Source: Clostridia bacterium
GTDB lineage: Bacteria; Bacillota; Clostridia; Christensenellales; Borkfalkiaceae
Reading direction: 5' to 3'
Assembly: GCA_017462985.1 (NCBI GenBank)
Contig: JAFTQB010000026.1
Coordinates: 1 to 41,725 of the forward strand
DNA: 41,725 bases
Below, piece by piece: positions 8,655 to 16,627 of this stretch (position 1 is the first letter of the stretch; every line of letters starts with the position of its first letter). The translations under genes were made by a program, and so were the position numbers. The notes under the pieces were generated by a model that was not told the origin of the DNA, searched no databases, and worked only from the letters and a program-made list of their open reading frames with translations.

Positions 8655-8966
8655 CTAATTTATCTTGGGAATGAGCGTATACACGCCGCTCATCGAAAGT
8701 ATTTTATCCGCCTGAGAATTGATTTTGCTTATGTATAAGGGAATTCCGTAGCGCTTGCATTTTTTGTACCTGCCGATTAAAAAACCGATCCCCGTCGAAT
8801 CCATAAAAGAAACGCCGCCAAGATCAAGCACGGCGCGGTTGGAACTTGCAAATTCGTCGATCGCCGCGTCCGCTTGCTTTCGAAGCTCTACGGCGGTATG
8901 CTCGTCCAGCTCGCCTTGCAGCACCATTTTCAACACCCCCGAATCGTGAGTTGTATAAAACAGCAT
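8655..8966 (-). CDS. spoIIAA: Anti-sigma F factor antagonist SpoIIAA
   Basis: STAS-domain protein whose phosphorylation state controls release of sigma-F. The start at 8966 gives 103 residues (B. subtilis SpoIIAA is about 117) and is set by a strong GAGGAG site 9 nt upstream; the frame is open further upstream but without similarity. The phosphorylated serine is in SFMDSTGIGFLIGRYK (S57), equivalent to S58 of B. subtilis. Confidence 0.94.
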   Translation of the reverse strand: MLFYTTHDSGVLKMVLQGELDEHTAVELRKQADAAIDEFASSNRAVLDLGGVSFMDSTGIGFLIGRYKKCKRYGIPLYISKINSQADKILSMSGVYTLIPKIN

Positions 8967-8997
8967 AAAAAACCGCTCCTCGAAAAAGTTTGGCTTT

Positions 8998-9003
8998 ATT
9001 ATA
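8998..9003 (-). promoter_or_regulatory. Candidate -10 element of spoIIA
   Basis: Minus-strand TATAAT about 32 bp before the spoIIAA start. I see no convincing -35 at 16-18 bp. The B. subtilis operon is driven by sigma-H, and I could not find a clear sigma-H pair here either. Confidence 0.35.
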
Positions 9004-9095
9004 CAGCGAGAAAAGGCGAAAAGAACGTCGAAGAACCGCGAAAAAGAGAAACTTTGCTCGAAAAAATTTTTTTTCGTAAAAGCAGAAAAAATCAC

Positions 9096-9124
9096 TTGAC
9101 TTTATCGTGAAAATGGTATATTAT
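9096..9124 (+). promoter_or_regulatory. Promoter of tRNA-Ile2 / tRNA-Asp
   Basis: TTGACT (9096-9101), 17-bp spacer, TATTAT (9119-9124), 41 bp upstream of the first tRNA. Confidence 0.85.
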
Positions 9125-9164
9125 ATACAAGCGTTGTTGATCATACGCATTGAAAATGCCGGGC

Positions 9165-9240
9165 GGGCCTTTAGCTCAGTGGTCAGAGCTGTCGGCTCAT
9201 AACCGATTGGTCCGCGGTTCGAATCCGTGAAGGCCCACCA
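9165..9240 (+). tRNA. tRNA with CAT anticodon, probably tRNA-Ile2 (lysidine-modified)
   Basis: Complete 76-nt cloverleaf with encoded CCA; acceptor stem GGGCCTT/AAGGCCC and anticodon loop CTCATAA. It lacks the C1-A72 mismatch of an initiator. It has C4-G69 and C5-G68, known TilS recognition pairs, and resembles E. coli tRNA-Ile2 in the D arm and the CTCATAA loop. The likely product therefore reads AUA after C34 is converted to lysidine, rather than AUG. The other two CAT tRNAs in the window (29473, 29553) are the initiator and elongator Met. Confidence 0.8.
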
Positions 9241-9306
9241 AAATTTTCAATTTCCCATACCTATTCACTATTCCCTATTACTTATTCCCTTATCTTTATC
9301 CCACAC

Positions 9307-9383
9307 GGCCCAATAGCTCAGTTGGTTAGAGCGCCAGCCTGTCACGCTGGAGGTCGACGGTTCGAGCCCGTTTTGGGTCGCCA
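9307..9383 (+). tRNA. tRNA-Asp(GTC)
   Basis: 77-nt cloverleaf with encoded CCA. Acceptor GGCCCAA pairs with TTGGGTC (one G-T pair); anticodon loop CTGTCAC. It lies 66 bp after the tRNA-Ile2 gene and is probably in the same transcript. Confidence 0.95.
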
Positions 9384-9385
9384 AG

Positions 9386-9425
9386 CAAGCGGTAAACTTC
9401 TAAAGAGGTTTGCCGCTTGTTTTTT
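9386..9425 (+). terminator. Intrinsic terminator of the tRNA-Ile2/Asp transcript
   Basis: Stem CAAGCGGTAAAC pairs with GTTTGCCGCTTG (one T-G pair) and is followed by a six-T run. It starts 2 nt after the tRNA-Asp CCA. Confidence 0.88.
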
Positions 9426-9562
9426 AAGCGATTTGTAATAAGTAATAGTGAAAAAGTGTGGAAAAATAATAAAATTTTATACAATATCTATATACTCAAC
9501 AGGTAGAATAAACCGCAACGGAAACATTTTAGAAACAATTTTTTAATAATTGTATAAAATAT

Positions 9563-9591
9563 TTGCTTTTTTTCAGAGAAAGTGGTATGAT
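9563..9591 (+). promoter_or_regulatory. Promoter of the YwaF-like/YhhN-like pair
   Basis: TTGCTT (9563-9568), 17-bp spacer, TATGAT (9586-9591). This gives a leader of roughly 60 nt before the ATG at 9657. Apart from this promoter and the preceding terminator, 9426-9656 shows nothing else. Confidence 0.65.
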
Positions 9592-9656
9592 GAAGTTACG
9601 AAACAACTCGAATTTTGTCAAATGATTATATTTTTCTAATTTTTACGGAGGTAACA

Positions 9657-10499
9657 ATGAACGCATTCGAACAGTTTTTACATTCTTTGGAAGGCGAAAT
9701 GGAGCGGCCGGGAAACTACGGTTGGTTCCATTTAATGTTCGTCGGCATCATTTTGGTGTTGACGGTGCTCGCCTGTATCTACTTTTTTGTGAAAAAACGC
9801 CCCGACAGCCATTTGCGTATTTTCGCAGGCGTATTGTGGGGGATTATTTTCGTTTTGGAAATCTATAAACAGCTCATCTATTCGTTTAATTTCGACGAAG
9901 CGACGGGCGTTGTTACTTGGGATTATCAATGGTACGCGTTCCCCTTCCAGCTTTGCTCGTCGCCGCTGTATCTTTTGCCGTTCGTGGCGTTTATGAAAGA
10001 GGGGAAATTCCGCGACAGTATCATGTCTTTCCTTTCTACGTTCGCTTTGTTTGGCGGGTTGGCGGTATTCTTCTATCCCAACGACGTTTTCGTGGGAACG
10101 ATCGGTATCAACATTCAAACGATGGTACACCACGGCACGCAAATTATTACGGGCGTCGCGTTCTTGGTGTATAACCGCAAAAAGCTCAACTTTAAATACT
10201 TCTTCTCGGGCGGAATCGTGTACGCGGTGATGATCTCGATTGCAATGATCTTGAACCTCACCGTTCCTTTCGGCACGGACGAAACCTTTAATATGTTCTA
10301 TATCAGCCCGAACTTCCCTAGCACCTTGCCCATCCTTTCGATCATTTATGAACAAGTGGATTACTTCGTATTCTTCCTTGTTTACCTCGTGGGCTTCTTT
10401 GCGATTGCGGCGCTTATCTTCGGCATCGCTTGCTTGGTGCGGTTCTTGAAAAAACTTGCGCAAACGCGCACTGTGAGCGCGATCAAATGGGACGAGTAA
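9657..10499 (+). CDS. YwaF/TMEM164-like integral membrane protein
   Basis: 280-residue protein with about seven hydrophobic segments. It matches the pattern of the TIGR02206/YwaF family, with the conserved FPFQLCSSPLYLLP segment and a histidine pair in TMVHHGTQ. Bacterial members have no established role; the eukaryotic relative TMEM164 is an acyltransferase for ether lipids. The start is fixed by GGAGGT 5 nt before the ATG. The next gene overlaps its end by 13 bp, so the two are co-expressed. Confidence 0.65.
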   Translation: MNAFEQFLHSLEGEMERPGNYGWFHLMFVGIILVLTVLACIYFFVKKRPDSHLRIFAGVLWGIIFVLEIYKQLIYSFNFDEATGVVTWDYQWYAFPFQLCSSPLYLLPFVAFMKEGKFRDSIMSFLSTFALFGGLAVFFYPNDVFVGTIGINIQTMVHHGTQIITGVAFLVYNRKKLNFKYFFSGGIVYAVMISIAMILNLTVPFGTDETFNMFYISPNFPSTLPILSIIYEQVDYFVFFLVYLVGFFAIAALIFGIACLVRFLKKLAQTRTVSAIKWDE

Positions 10500-11188
10500 G
10501 CAATAAATACGTAGCAATCGGCGCAATCCCGTTCGTAATCACGGAGCTTGCGTATTGGTATATCATCATTTTCGTCGGCGGTACGGCGGGCGTATACGTT
10601 TCCTTTCTTTCCATCGTTTTGGCGTGTTTATTCGCGCTCGTTTACGCAGATTGGGGGCATTTAAAACGCCCTACGACTTTTATCAACTTGGCGCTTTTGG
10701 GAACGGTTGCCGCCGATTACTTCCTCATTTTACAAGAAGATAAATTAAACGGAATGATTTGTTTTTCCGTTGTTCAGCTTTTATACTTCGCCTATTTGAT
10801 GGCTACGGCAAAAAGCAAAAAAGAGCGCGTTACCAATATCGTCGTTCGCGCAATCGCCGTATTCGCGGCGGAAGCGGCAATGCTTGCCGTTTTGCGTGAA
10901 AAGACGGACGCTGTAAGCGCACTTTCCCTCTTTTATATCGCCAACCTCGCCGTGAATATGCTCTTCGCTTACGCGCAAGGCAAAAAACGGTTGCTGTTTG
11001 CGATCGGGTTGACTTTATTTTTGCTTTGCGATCTTTGCGTAGGGCTTAGCAGCGGATATCTCCCTTTCCCCGAGGGTTCGTTTTTACATTCGATCCCGTT
11101 CGGCGGCTTGGTTTGGGTGTTCTATCTACCCTCGCAAACGCTCATTCCTTTGCATTTGGCATTTGAAAACAGAAAAAAAGTTGCTTGA
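10487..11188 (+). CDS. Polytopic membrane protein, possibly YhhN/TMEM86 (lysoplasmalogenase) family
   Basis: 233 residues with about eight hydrophobic helices and short loops. Weak resemblance to YhhN/TMEM86: an acidic residue within helices (TVAADYFLI; LFLLCDLCVG) and a C-terminal YLPSQTLI segment. If correct, it would hydrolyse the vinyl-ether bond of lysoplasmalogen, which would fit beside a TMEM164-like protein, since plasmalogens occur in anaerobic clostridia. The ATG at 10487 overlaps the previous stop; an upstream in-frame start is possible. Function is an inference. Confidence 0.45.
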   Translation: MGRVSNKYVAIGAIPFVITELAYWYIIIFVGGTAGVYVSFLSIVLACLFALVYADWGHLKRPTTFINLALLGTVAADYFLILQEDKLNGMICFSVVQLLYFAYLMATAKSKKERVTNIVVRAIAVFAAEAAMLAVLREKTDAVSALSLFYIANLAVNMLFAYAQGKKRLLFAIGLTLFLLCDLCVGLSSGYLPFPEGSFLHSIPFGGLVWVFYLPSQTLIPLHLAFENRKKVA

Positions 11189-11208
11189 AAATTCAAGCAA
11201 CTTTTTTT
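11173..11208. terminator. Bidirectional terminator between convergent genes
   Basis: A near-perfect palindrome (12-bp stem AAGTTGCTTGAA/TTCAAGCAACTT, two central A) flanked by A and T tracts. It ends the plus-strand membrane gene and the minus-strand phoR, whose stop overlaps it. Confidence 0.88.
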
Positions 11209-12577
11209 ATTTTGCGTTCATATCCACGGTGAAGGTAGTGCCCTCTCCCAGCGTGCTTTTCACGTTGATGATCCAACCGGAATTTCGGCAGATCTTTTTT
11301 ACGACGGCAAGCCCTAAACCAAAGCCGCCGCCCTTGCCGCTGTGCGATTTATCGACGGTGAAAAAACGATCGAAAATGCGTTCCAAATTTTCCTCCGCGA
11401 TCCCGATCCCCGTATCGCTTACGGTGAACCGAGCGCCCTTTTCCGTGCGCTTTAACGACACCGTCAATCTGCCGCCGTTGCGATTATAACGCACGGCGTT
11501 TCGCATCAGATTGCCGAGCACCTCGTTTACGCGCTCTTGGCGGCTTTTCACCGTGATCCCCGCTTCGATATCCGTTTCCAAAGCGATCTCGCGTTTTTTC
11601 AAATCGGGCAACAGCGTTTCTACGATCTCGTTCGTCAGCTTGGAAACGTCCACCTCGTACGAAGGCAAGTCGTCGTTATCCAACTCGTTATAATTGATAA
11701 TACGGGCGATGAGCTTGGTCAAACGGTCGCTTTGCTTCAAAAGAATTTGCGCCGCTTCTTTCGTCTGTTCATCGTTGAGCGCGCCGCTTGCAAGCAATTC
11801 CGCATAGCCGCGAATAGAGGTGAGCGGCGTATTCATTTCGTGCGTGATATTGGCGATAAAATCGTTTTTCGAACGCTGCGCCTTTTCCACCAGCTCCTTT
11901 TCCTCGGACAGCTCGACGAGCTTTTCGGATACCTCGCGGTTGCGCTTATTCAAAAGCTCCGCGATCGGTTGCAATTCTTTAAACGGAGTTTTTACCTCGA
12001 TATTGAGCGCCGCGTCCCGCGCGATCTTTTTAACGGGCTTTAAAATATATTCCGTTTCCAAATAAGTAAACAGCAGACAAACGGCAAAATCCAAGAAAAT
12101 AAACCAAAGCAAGGTGGGCAAAATATCCGCAAACATTGCCCAAGAACTATCTAATCGCGCGGATACGCGCAACAGTATCTCTCCGCCGCCCACAGTGACT
12201 TTTTTACAATAATACAAATACGATTCACCAAGCGTGGCGCTTGTACGAGCCGCGATCCCCTCGCCTTTTTCGATTGCCGCCGCAACCTCTTCCCGCTCCG
12301 CATGGTTTTCTTTCGTTTGCGACTCGCTATCCCCGAGCACCTCGCCCGAAAGAGTGAAATAGGTTACGCGGTTGCCGCCAAGCGCTTTGGAAAGCGCTTT
12401 TGCCCCCGCTTCGTCTACCGTGTGGAGCGTTTCGTCGAACACGGTGACTTGCACCTTCAATTCTTCCGTTTTATCATTTTTCCAATTATCGTAGAACACT
12501 TGCGTGGAAAACGCCGTATAGATGAGCAAAACCGCCAAAATGATGAGTTGGGAGATCCATAAAATTCTTTTTCGCAT
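11207..12577 (-). CDS. phoR: Phosphate-regulon sensor histidine kinase PhoR
   Basis: Membrane histidine kinase of 456 residues: TM1 about 7-26, an extracytoplasmic sensor region about 27-150, TM2 about 152-172, a linker/coiled-coil to about 235, a HisKA domain with H246 (NITHEMNTP), then an HATPase domain with N box (LGNLMRNAVRYN), DTGIGI and GLGLAVV. AGAGG lies 5 nt before the ATG at 12577. Pairing with PhoB and a Na/Pi transporter supports a phosphate role. A terminator-like hairpin lies between phoB and this gene, suggesting reduced phoR expression. Confidence 0.85.
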   Translation of the reverse strand: MRKRILWISQLIILAVLLIYTAFSTQVFYDNWKNDKTEELKVQVTVFDETLHTVDEAGAKALSKALGGNRVTYFTLSGEVLGDSESQTKENHAEREEVAAAIEKGEGIAARTSATLGESYLYYCKKVTVGGGEILLRVSARLDSSWAMFADILPTLLWFIFLDFAVCLLFTYLETEYILKPVKKIARDAALNIEVKTPFKELQPIAELLNKRNREVSEKLVELSEEKELVEKAQRSKNDFIANITHEMNTPLTSIRGYAELLASGALNDEQTKEAAQILLKQSDRLTKLIARIINYNELDNDDLPSYEVDVSKLTNEIVETLLPDLKKREIALETDIEAGITVKSRQERVNEVLGNLMRNAVRYNRNGGRLTVSLKRTEKGARFTVSDTGIGIAEENLERIFDRFFTVDKSHSGKGGGFGLGLAVVKKICRNSGWIINVKSTLGEGTTFTVDMNAK

Positions 12578-12595
12578 ACACACCTCTTTGGGTAA

Positions 12596-12636
12596 ATAAA
12601 AACGGATATACGCTTACCTGCCCTATCCGTTTTTTC
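12596..12636 (-). terminator. Terminator/attenuator between phoB and phoR
   Basis: The stem AAAACGGATA pairs with TATCCGTTTT across a 15-nt loop and is followed on the minus strand by TTTTTATTT. It starts 4 nt after the phoB stop and ends about 20 nt before phoR. Confidence 0.7.
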
Positions 12637-12639
12637 TTT

Positions 12640-13293
12640 TTACTGTTTTTTAAAGCGATAGCCTACGCCGAACACCGTTTCAAAATTTTCCACGCCCATT
12701 TTTCGCAGCCGCGCGATATGATTATCCAGCGTGCGCGTTTCCGCGTCGACGTAGCCCCAAATTTCGTTTAAAAGGGTATCGCGGGGAAGCACGATATCGG
12801 CGTTTTGCATACAGTATTTCAACAGCTCGAATTCCTTGCGGTTGAGTTCTAACGGTTTTCCCTTTAAAGTAACCGTCATCGTATCGGTGCGAAGCTCGAT
12901 ATCCCCCACCGTCAAAACGCTGTCGCCGCCCAAACGCCGAAGATGCGCCTTGACGCGCGCCACCAATTCCATTACGCCGAACGGCTTTGCGATATAATCG
13001 TCTGCGCCGAGGTTTAAACCCATCACTTTATCCGCTTCCTGCCCCAACGCGCTGATCATAATACACCCCGTGTGCGGGAAGCGCGCTTTGAGCCGTTGAA
13101 GCACTTCAAAGCCGTTACCGTCGGGGAGCATAATATCAAGGAGCGCAAGATCGGGCGTTTTTTCCCCGATTGCCGTTTCGAAATCCTTTACGCAAGGAAA
13201 GGTGTGGCAAACGATCCCCTCGCGTTCGAGCGAAAACTTGATCAGCCCGCCGATCGAAGCGTCGTCTTCTAATACGTACACTACGCCTTTCAC
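12640..13293 (-). CDS. phoB: Phosphate-regulon response regulator PhoB/PhoP
   Basis: OmpR-family regulator of 217 residues: receiver domain with acidic pocket E9/D10/D11, phospho-acceptor D53 (LLDIMLPDG), and DDYIAKPF near residue 101; then a winged-helix domain (LNRKEFELLKYCM, RTLDNHIARLRKM). It uses a GTG start, supported by GGGGGA about 8 nt upstream and by conservation of the N-terminus. The start lies just after the Na/Pi transporter stop, so its synthesis may be translationally coupled. The likely targets are the two TTACA-repeat arrays at 15084-15130 and 19352-19420. Confidence 0.88.
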   Translation of the reverse strand: MKGVVYVLEDDASIGGLIKFSLEREGIVCHTFPCVKDFETAIGEKTPDLALLDIMLPDGNGFEVLQRLKARFPHTGCIMISALGQEADKVMGLNLGADDYIAKPFGVMELVARVKAHLRRLGGDSVLTVGDIELRTDTMTVTLKGKPLELNRKEFELLKYCMQNADIVLPRDTLLNEIWGYVDAETRTLDNHIARLRKMGVENFETVFGVGYRFKKQ

Positions 13294-13296
13294 GAC

Positions 13297-14997
13297 TTAT
13301 TCCCCCAAAGCAACCGCGCCCGCCTGTTTCTTTTCGATATCCACGACGCTATGCGCGATAAAGTTGATATGGTCGCCGATACGCTCCAAGTTGGATACGA
13401 GGTTGATAAACACCGTGTTGTTTTCGGGGCGGCACTTGCCTTGGCTGAGCCGCAAAATATGCTCGTTTACAAGCTCGCGGCGCATAGAGTCGATCTCGTC
13501 TTCCACGCCGTCCGCTTCGCCAAGGAGCGCAAACTCCTTATCGACAACGATACGCTTTACGAGCGCGTACTGTTTGCGGAGCAGCTCGTGCATAGCCGTA
13601 AGCTTTTCGTTGATACCCTCGGAGAAAACAAGATTGTCTTTCACTTCCTTTCTGGTGTACTTCGTAAGATTATCGGCAAGTTCCGCAATACGGGCAATGT
13701 CGCCTACGTTGCTGTGGAGCGCGTTAACCTGTTTTTCCTCCGAAAGACTCGCACCGCTTGCAGATATCTTTACGAGATAGTCGCTGATACGCTCGCCGTA
13801 AGCAGAGATTTTATCGTTGTATCCCGTCACCTTTTCAATGGCGTCGAGATCGCGCTCAACAAACGCCGTAAACGCCGTTTGTAAGCTTTCCATCGCCATA
13901 TCCGCCATAACAAACGTATCCTTTTTCACCTGCTCGATGGCAAGTGAGGGCACTTTCAAAAGTCTTTCGTCTGCATATTGCAACGTTGCAGTTTCCTCAA
14001 CATTCTTTTTATCCTTGATAACGATTTGCGAGAATTTCACCAGTTGCTTTACAAACGGTAGCAACAAACACGTCGTCGTTACGTTAAAGATAACGTGGAA
14101 GATCGATACGCGCATTTGAAGCGACATAGCGTCGTCCCCAGGGAACAAGGACATCAACAGATTTACAACGGGTTCTCTGAATATCCAAATAATCGCCGTA
14201 AACAGTATCGTACCGATTACGTTGAACGTGAAATGGATCAAGGCAACGCGTTTTGAATTTGCGTTTGCACCGATCGAAGCAAGCAACGCCGTAACGCAAG
14301 TACCGATATTTGCCCCAAGCACGATAAACAAAGCCAAATCAAGCGGAAGAACTCCTGCGCCAACCATCGTAATAACGACCCCCGTCGAAGCCGACGAGCT
14401 TTGAATAAGCGCCGTAAAAACAACGCCTACCAAAATTAACAGCAAGGGAAAATCTATCTGCTTGAAAATCCCCGTGAACATTTCCTCGACAAGAGGATTT
14501 CCAAACGCCTGTTCGCTACTCATAATGTTGAGTCCAACGAAAATAAGCCCTAATCCACAGCAAAGACTTCCCGCAATCTTTATCTTCTCTTTTTTGAAAA
14601 AGCTCATCATTACGCCCGCAAATGCGAGAAGATACATGATCATATTAAAATAATCGTTTTTCAGCGCAACCAGCACGCCCGTAATCGTCGTACCGATATT
14701 GGCGCCCATGATGATGGGCGTAGCTTGCATCAGCGTCATTACGCCCGCATTTACCAAACCGATGACCATTACCGACGTAGCGGACGAGCTTTGAATGATC
14801 GCCGTTACGCCCGCGCCGATTCCAACGCCCGAAAAACGATTATTACTGATCTTTTCAAGCATTTTTTTCATGCCGTTGCCCGCGCTCTTCTCCAAGGCGT
14901 CACCCATAAAATTCATACCGACGATAAACACGCCGACGCCCGCGAGCAGCCAAATAAGGCTTTGGATTAACTGCATAATTTCTTCCGGTGTTAACAT
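13297..14997 (-). CDS. Na/Pi cotransporter family protein with C-terminal PhoU-like domain
   Basis: Sodium-dependent phosphate transporter of the NptA/PNaS type, 566 residues. Two inverted-repeat transport motifs are visible: IIQSSSATSVM (about residue 67) and LIQSSSASTGV (about 197). About nine membrane helices occupy the first 320 residues. A helical PhoU-like cytoplasmic domain (about 355-560) ends in a second PhoU repeat (FINLVSNLERIGDHINFIA). Its start is preceded by GGGAG. It is the first gene of an operon with phoB and phoR, under a promoter with PhoP-like boxes. Confidence 0.88.
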   Translation of the reverse strand: MLTPEEIMQLIQSLIWLLAGVGVFIVGMNFMGDALEKSAGNGMKKMLEKISNNRFSGVGIGAGVTAIIQSSSATSVMVIGLVNAGVMTLMQATPIIMGANIGTTITGVLVALKNDYFNMIMYLLAFAGVMMSFFKKEKIKIAGSLCCGLGLIFVGLNIMSSEQAFGNPLVEEMFTGIFKQIDFPLLLILVGVVFTALIQSSSASTGVVITMVGAGVLPLDLALFIVLGANIGTCVTALLASIGANANSKRVALIHFTFNVIGTILFTAIIWIFREPVVNLLMSLFPGDDAMSLQMRVSIFHVIFNVTTTCLLLPFVKQLVKFSQIVIKDKKNVEETATLQYADERLLKVPSLAIEQVKKDTFVMADMAMESLQTAFTAFVERDLDAIEKVTGYNDKISAYGERISDYLVKISASGASLSEEKQVNALHSNVGDIARIAELADNLTKYTRKEVKDNLVFSEGINEKLTAMHELLRKQYALVKRIVVDKEFALLGEADGVEDEIDSMRRELVNEHILRLSQGKCRPENNTVFINLVSNLERIGDHINFIAHSVVDIEKKQAGAVALGE

Positions 14998-15046
14998 AAG
15001 TAGATTACTCCCAACAATTTATTTTCTCATTTGTTCTTATACAATT

Positions 15047-15075
15047 ATTATAATATATTTTCAAAAATAAGTCAC
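15047..15075 (-). promoter_or_regulatory. Promoter of the Na/Pi-phoB-phoR operon
   Basis: Minus-strand GTGACT (15070-15075), 17-bp spacer, TATAAT (15047-15052). The PhoP-like array begins 8 bp upstream of the -35. Confidence 0.75.
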
Positions 15076-15083
15076 TTGTTGAT

Positions 15084-15130
15084 CGTAATAAAATCGTAAA
15101 AAAAAGTTTAAAATTGTAAAAAAGTTGTAA
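15084..15130 (-). promoter_or_regulatory. PhoP-box-like array upstream of Na/Pi-phoB-phoR
   Basis: Four minus-strand TTACA/TTACG half-sites, at 15084-15088, 15095-15099, 15115-15119 and 15126-15130. The start-to-start steps are 11, 20 and 11 bp. B. subtilis PhoP binds TTAACA-like repeats with about 11-bp period, so this is a plausible activator site and would make phoBR autoregulated. Confidence 0.65.
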
Positions 15131-15179
15131 AAACTTATGAAAACCGTCAATTTTTTTGCTCAATACGCAAAAACGCCGC

Positions 15180-15842
15180 TCAAAAAAGTCCTTTTTCCGT
15201 ATTTTGGTGCACGCCCGTAATCGAAAAGATCACCCATTCGGCAATGTTCGTCGCATGGTCGCCTATTCTTTCCAAATACTTGGAAACCATCATCAGATCG
15301 AGCGCGCGTTCGGCAAAATTTTCGTTTTGGCGAATACAGCCCACGAGCACGTCGCGCGCGCCGACGAACAGTTCGTCCACCTCGTCGTCCGCCGCGCAAA
15401 CCGCTTTGGCTTTTTCAAGATCGAAATCAGTAAACGAGCGAATCGCGCCGTCCACCATTTTCACAACGGCGCCGCCCATTTTTTCGATAAACGGGATATT
15501 GTACGAGGTAGCCGTTTTGCCGCCCTTGGTTACGATCTCCGCGATATCCGCCGCAAAATCCCCGATACGCTCCATATCCGTGATCATTTTGAGCGCCGAA
15601 GATACGATGCGCATATCCGAAGCAACGGGCTGTTGCGTTAAAAACAGGTGCAAGCAAAGATTTTCGATGCGCTTTTCCTTTTCGTCGATCTCCGCGTCGC
15701 GGTTGATCACCTCTTGCGCCAAGATCAAATTATGCGTGTGAAGCGCTTGCAGAGTATCCTCGATGGCGTGGCGAATGGCTTCGCCCATCGATAAAATTTC
15801 TTCCTTTAATTCTTTTAATTGGCTTAAATACGAAGTCCTCAT
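15180..15842 (-). CDS. phoU: Phosphate transport regulator PhoU
   Basis: Two three-helix PhoU repeats in 220 residues, each with the metal-binding E/D-rich signature (DMERIGDFAADIAE; YLERIGDHATNIAE). Couples PstSCAB to PhoR and represses the regulon when phosphate is sufficient. Its ATG overlaps the pstB stop by one base; last gene of the pst operon. No good T-tract terminator follows: there is only a weak TTTTTGC/GCAAAAA hairpin. Confidence 0.95.
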   Translation of the reverse strand: MRTSYLSQLKELKEEILSMGEAIRHAIEDTLQALHTHNLILAQEVINRDAEIDEKEKRIENLCLHLFLTQQPVASDMRIVSSALKMITDMERIGDFAADIAEIVTKGGKTATSYNIPFIEKMGGAVVKMVDGAIRSFTDFDLEKAKAVCAADDEVDELFVGARDVLVGCIRQNENFAERALDLMMVSKYLERIGDHATNIAEWVIFSITGVHQNTEKGLF

Positions 15843-16627
15843 TAGCCAAACCTCCCCGTGATGTAATCTTCCGTACGCTTATCCTTTGGCATGGAAAATA
15901 TCCGTTCGGTATCCCCCATTTCCACCATTTCCCCAAGCAGGAAAAACGCCGTTTTATCGGAAATTCGCGCCGCCTGCTGCATATTGTGCGTAACCATAAC
16001 GATCGTAACCGACTTTTTCAGCTCCCCGCACAGCTCCTCGATCTTACCCGTGGAAATGGGGTCGAGCGCACTGGTCGGTTCGTCCATCAACAGGATCTGC
16101 GGTTGGACGGCAAGCGCGCGGGCGATACAAAGCCGTTGCTGTTGACCGCCCGAAAGACTGAGGGCGGATTTATGCAATCGATCCTTCAATTCTTCCCACA
16201 TCGCCGCATTTTTCAAAGATGTTTCCACGATCTCGTCCAGCTCCGCGCGCTTTTTGATACCGAAGGTACGCGGTCCGTACGCAATATTGTCGTATACGCT
16301 CATCGCAAAGGGATTGGGGCGCTGAAACACCATTCCAACGTTTTTTCTGAGCATCGTCAGATCGGTGTTTTTTTCGTAAATTTCCACGCCGCCGATTTTG
16401 ATACTTCCCTCAACTCTGCAACCCTCCACCAAATCGTTCATTCGATTTAGCGATTTTAAAAGGGTGGATTTGCCGCAGCCGGACGGCCCGATCATCGCCG
16501 TAACTTGTTTTTCGGGCATCGTCATTTCGATCTTTTTCAAGGCTTGGAAATTGCCGTAGTAAAGGTCCATTCCTTTCACTTCGATCGCAACGCCCTGTTC
16601 AAAAGTAAATTTTTCTATCTCTTTCAT
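15842..16627 (-). CDS. pstB: Phosphate ABC transporter ATP-binding protein PstB
   Basis: 261-residue ABC ATPase: Walker [10 protein letters not shown], signature [15 protein letters not shown], Walker [14 protein letters not shown], switch histidine VTHNMQQA. The [11 protein letters not shown] and [13 protein letters not shown] segments are characteristic of PstB. Its ATG overlaps the stop of the fused permease gene by 4 bp (ATGA). Confidence 0.97.
   Translation of the reverse strand: MKEIEKFTFEQGVAIEVKGMDLYYGNFQALKKIEMTMPEKQVTAMIGPSGCGKSTLLKSLNRMNDLVEGCRVEGSIKIGGVEIYEKNTDLTMLRKNVGMVFQRPNPFAMSVYDNIAYGPRTFGIKKRAELDEIVETSLKNAAMWEELKDRLHKSALSLSGGQQQRLCIARALAVQPQILLMDEPTSALDPISTGKIEELCGELKKSVTIVMVTHNMQQAARISDKTAFFLLGEMVEMGDTERIFSMPKDKRTEDYITGRFG

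Noticed and set aside
15125..15182. Possible terminator after phoU
   Set aside because: The TTTTTGC/GCAAAAA hairpin is AT-rich and is followed by A residues, not a T-tract, on the phoU strand.
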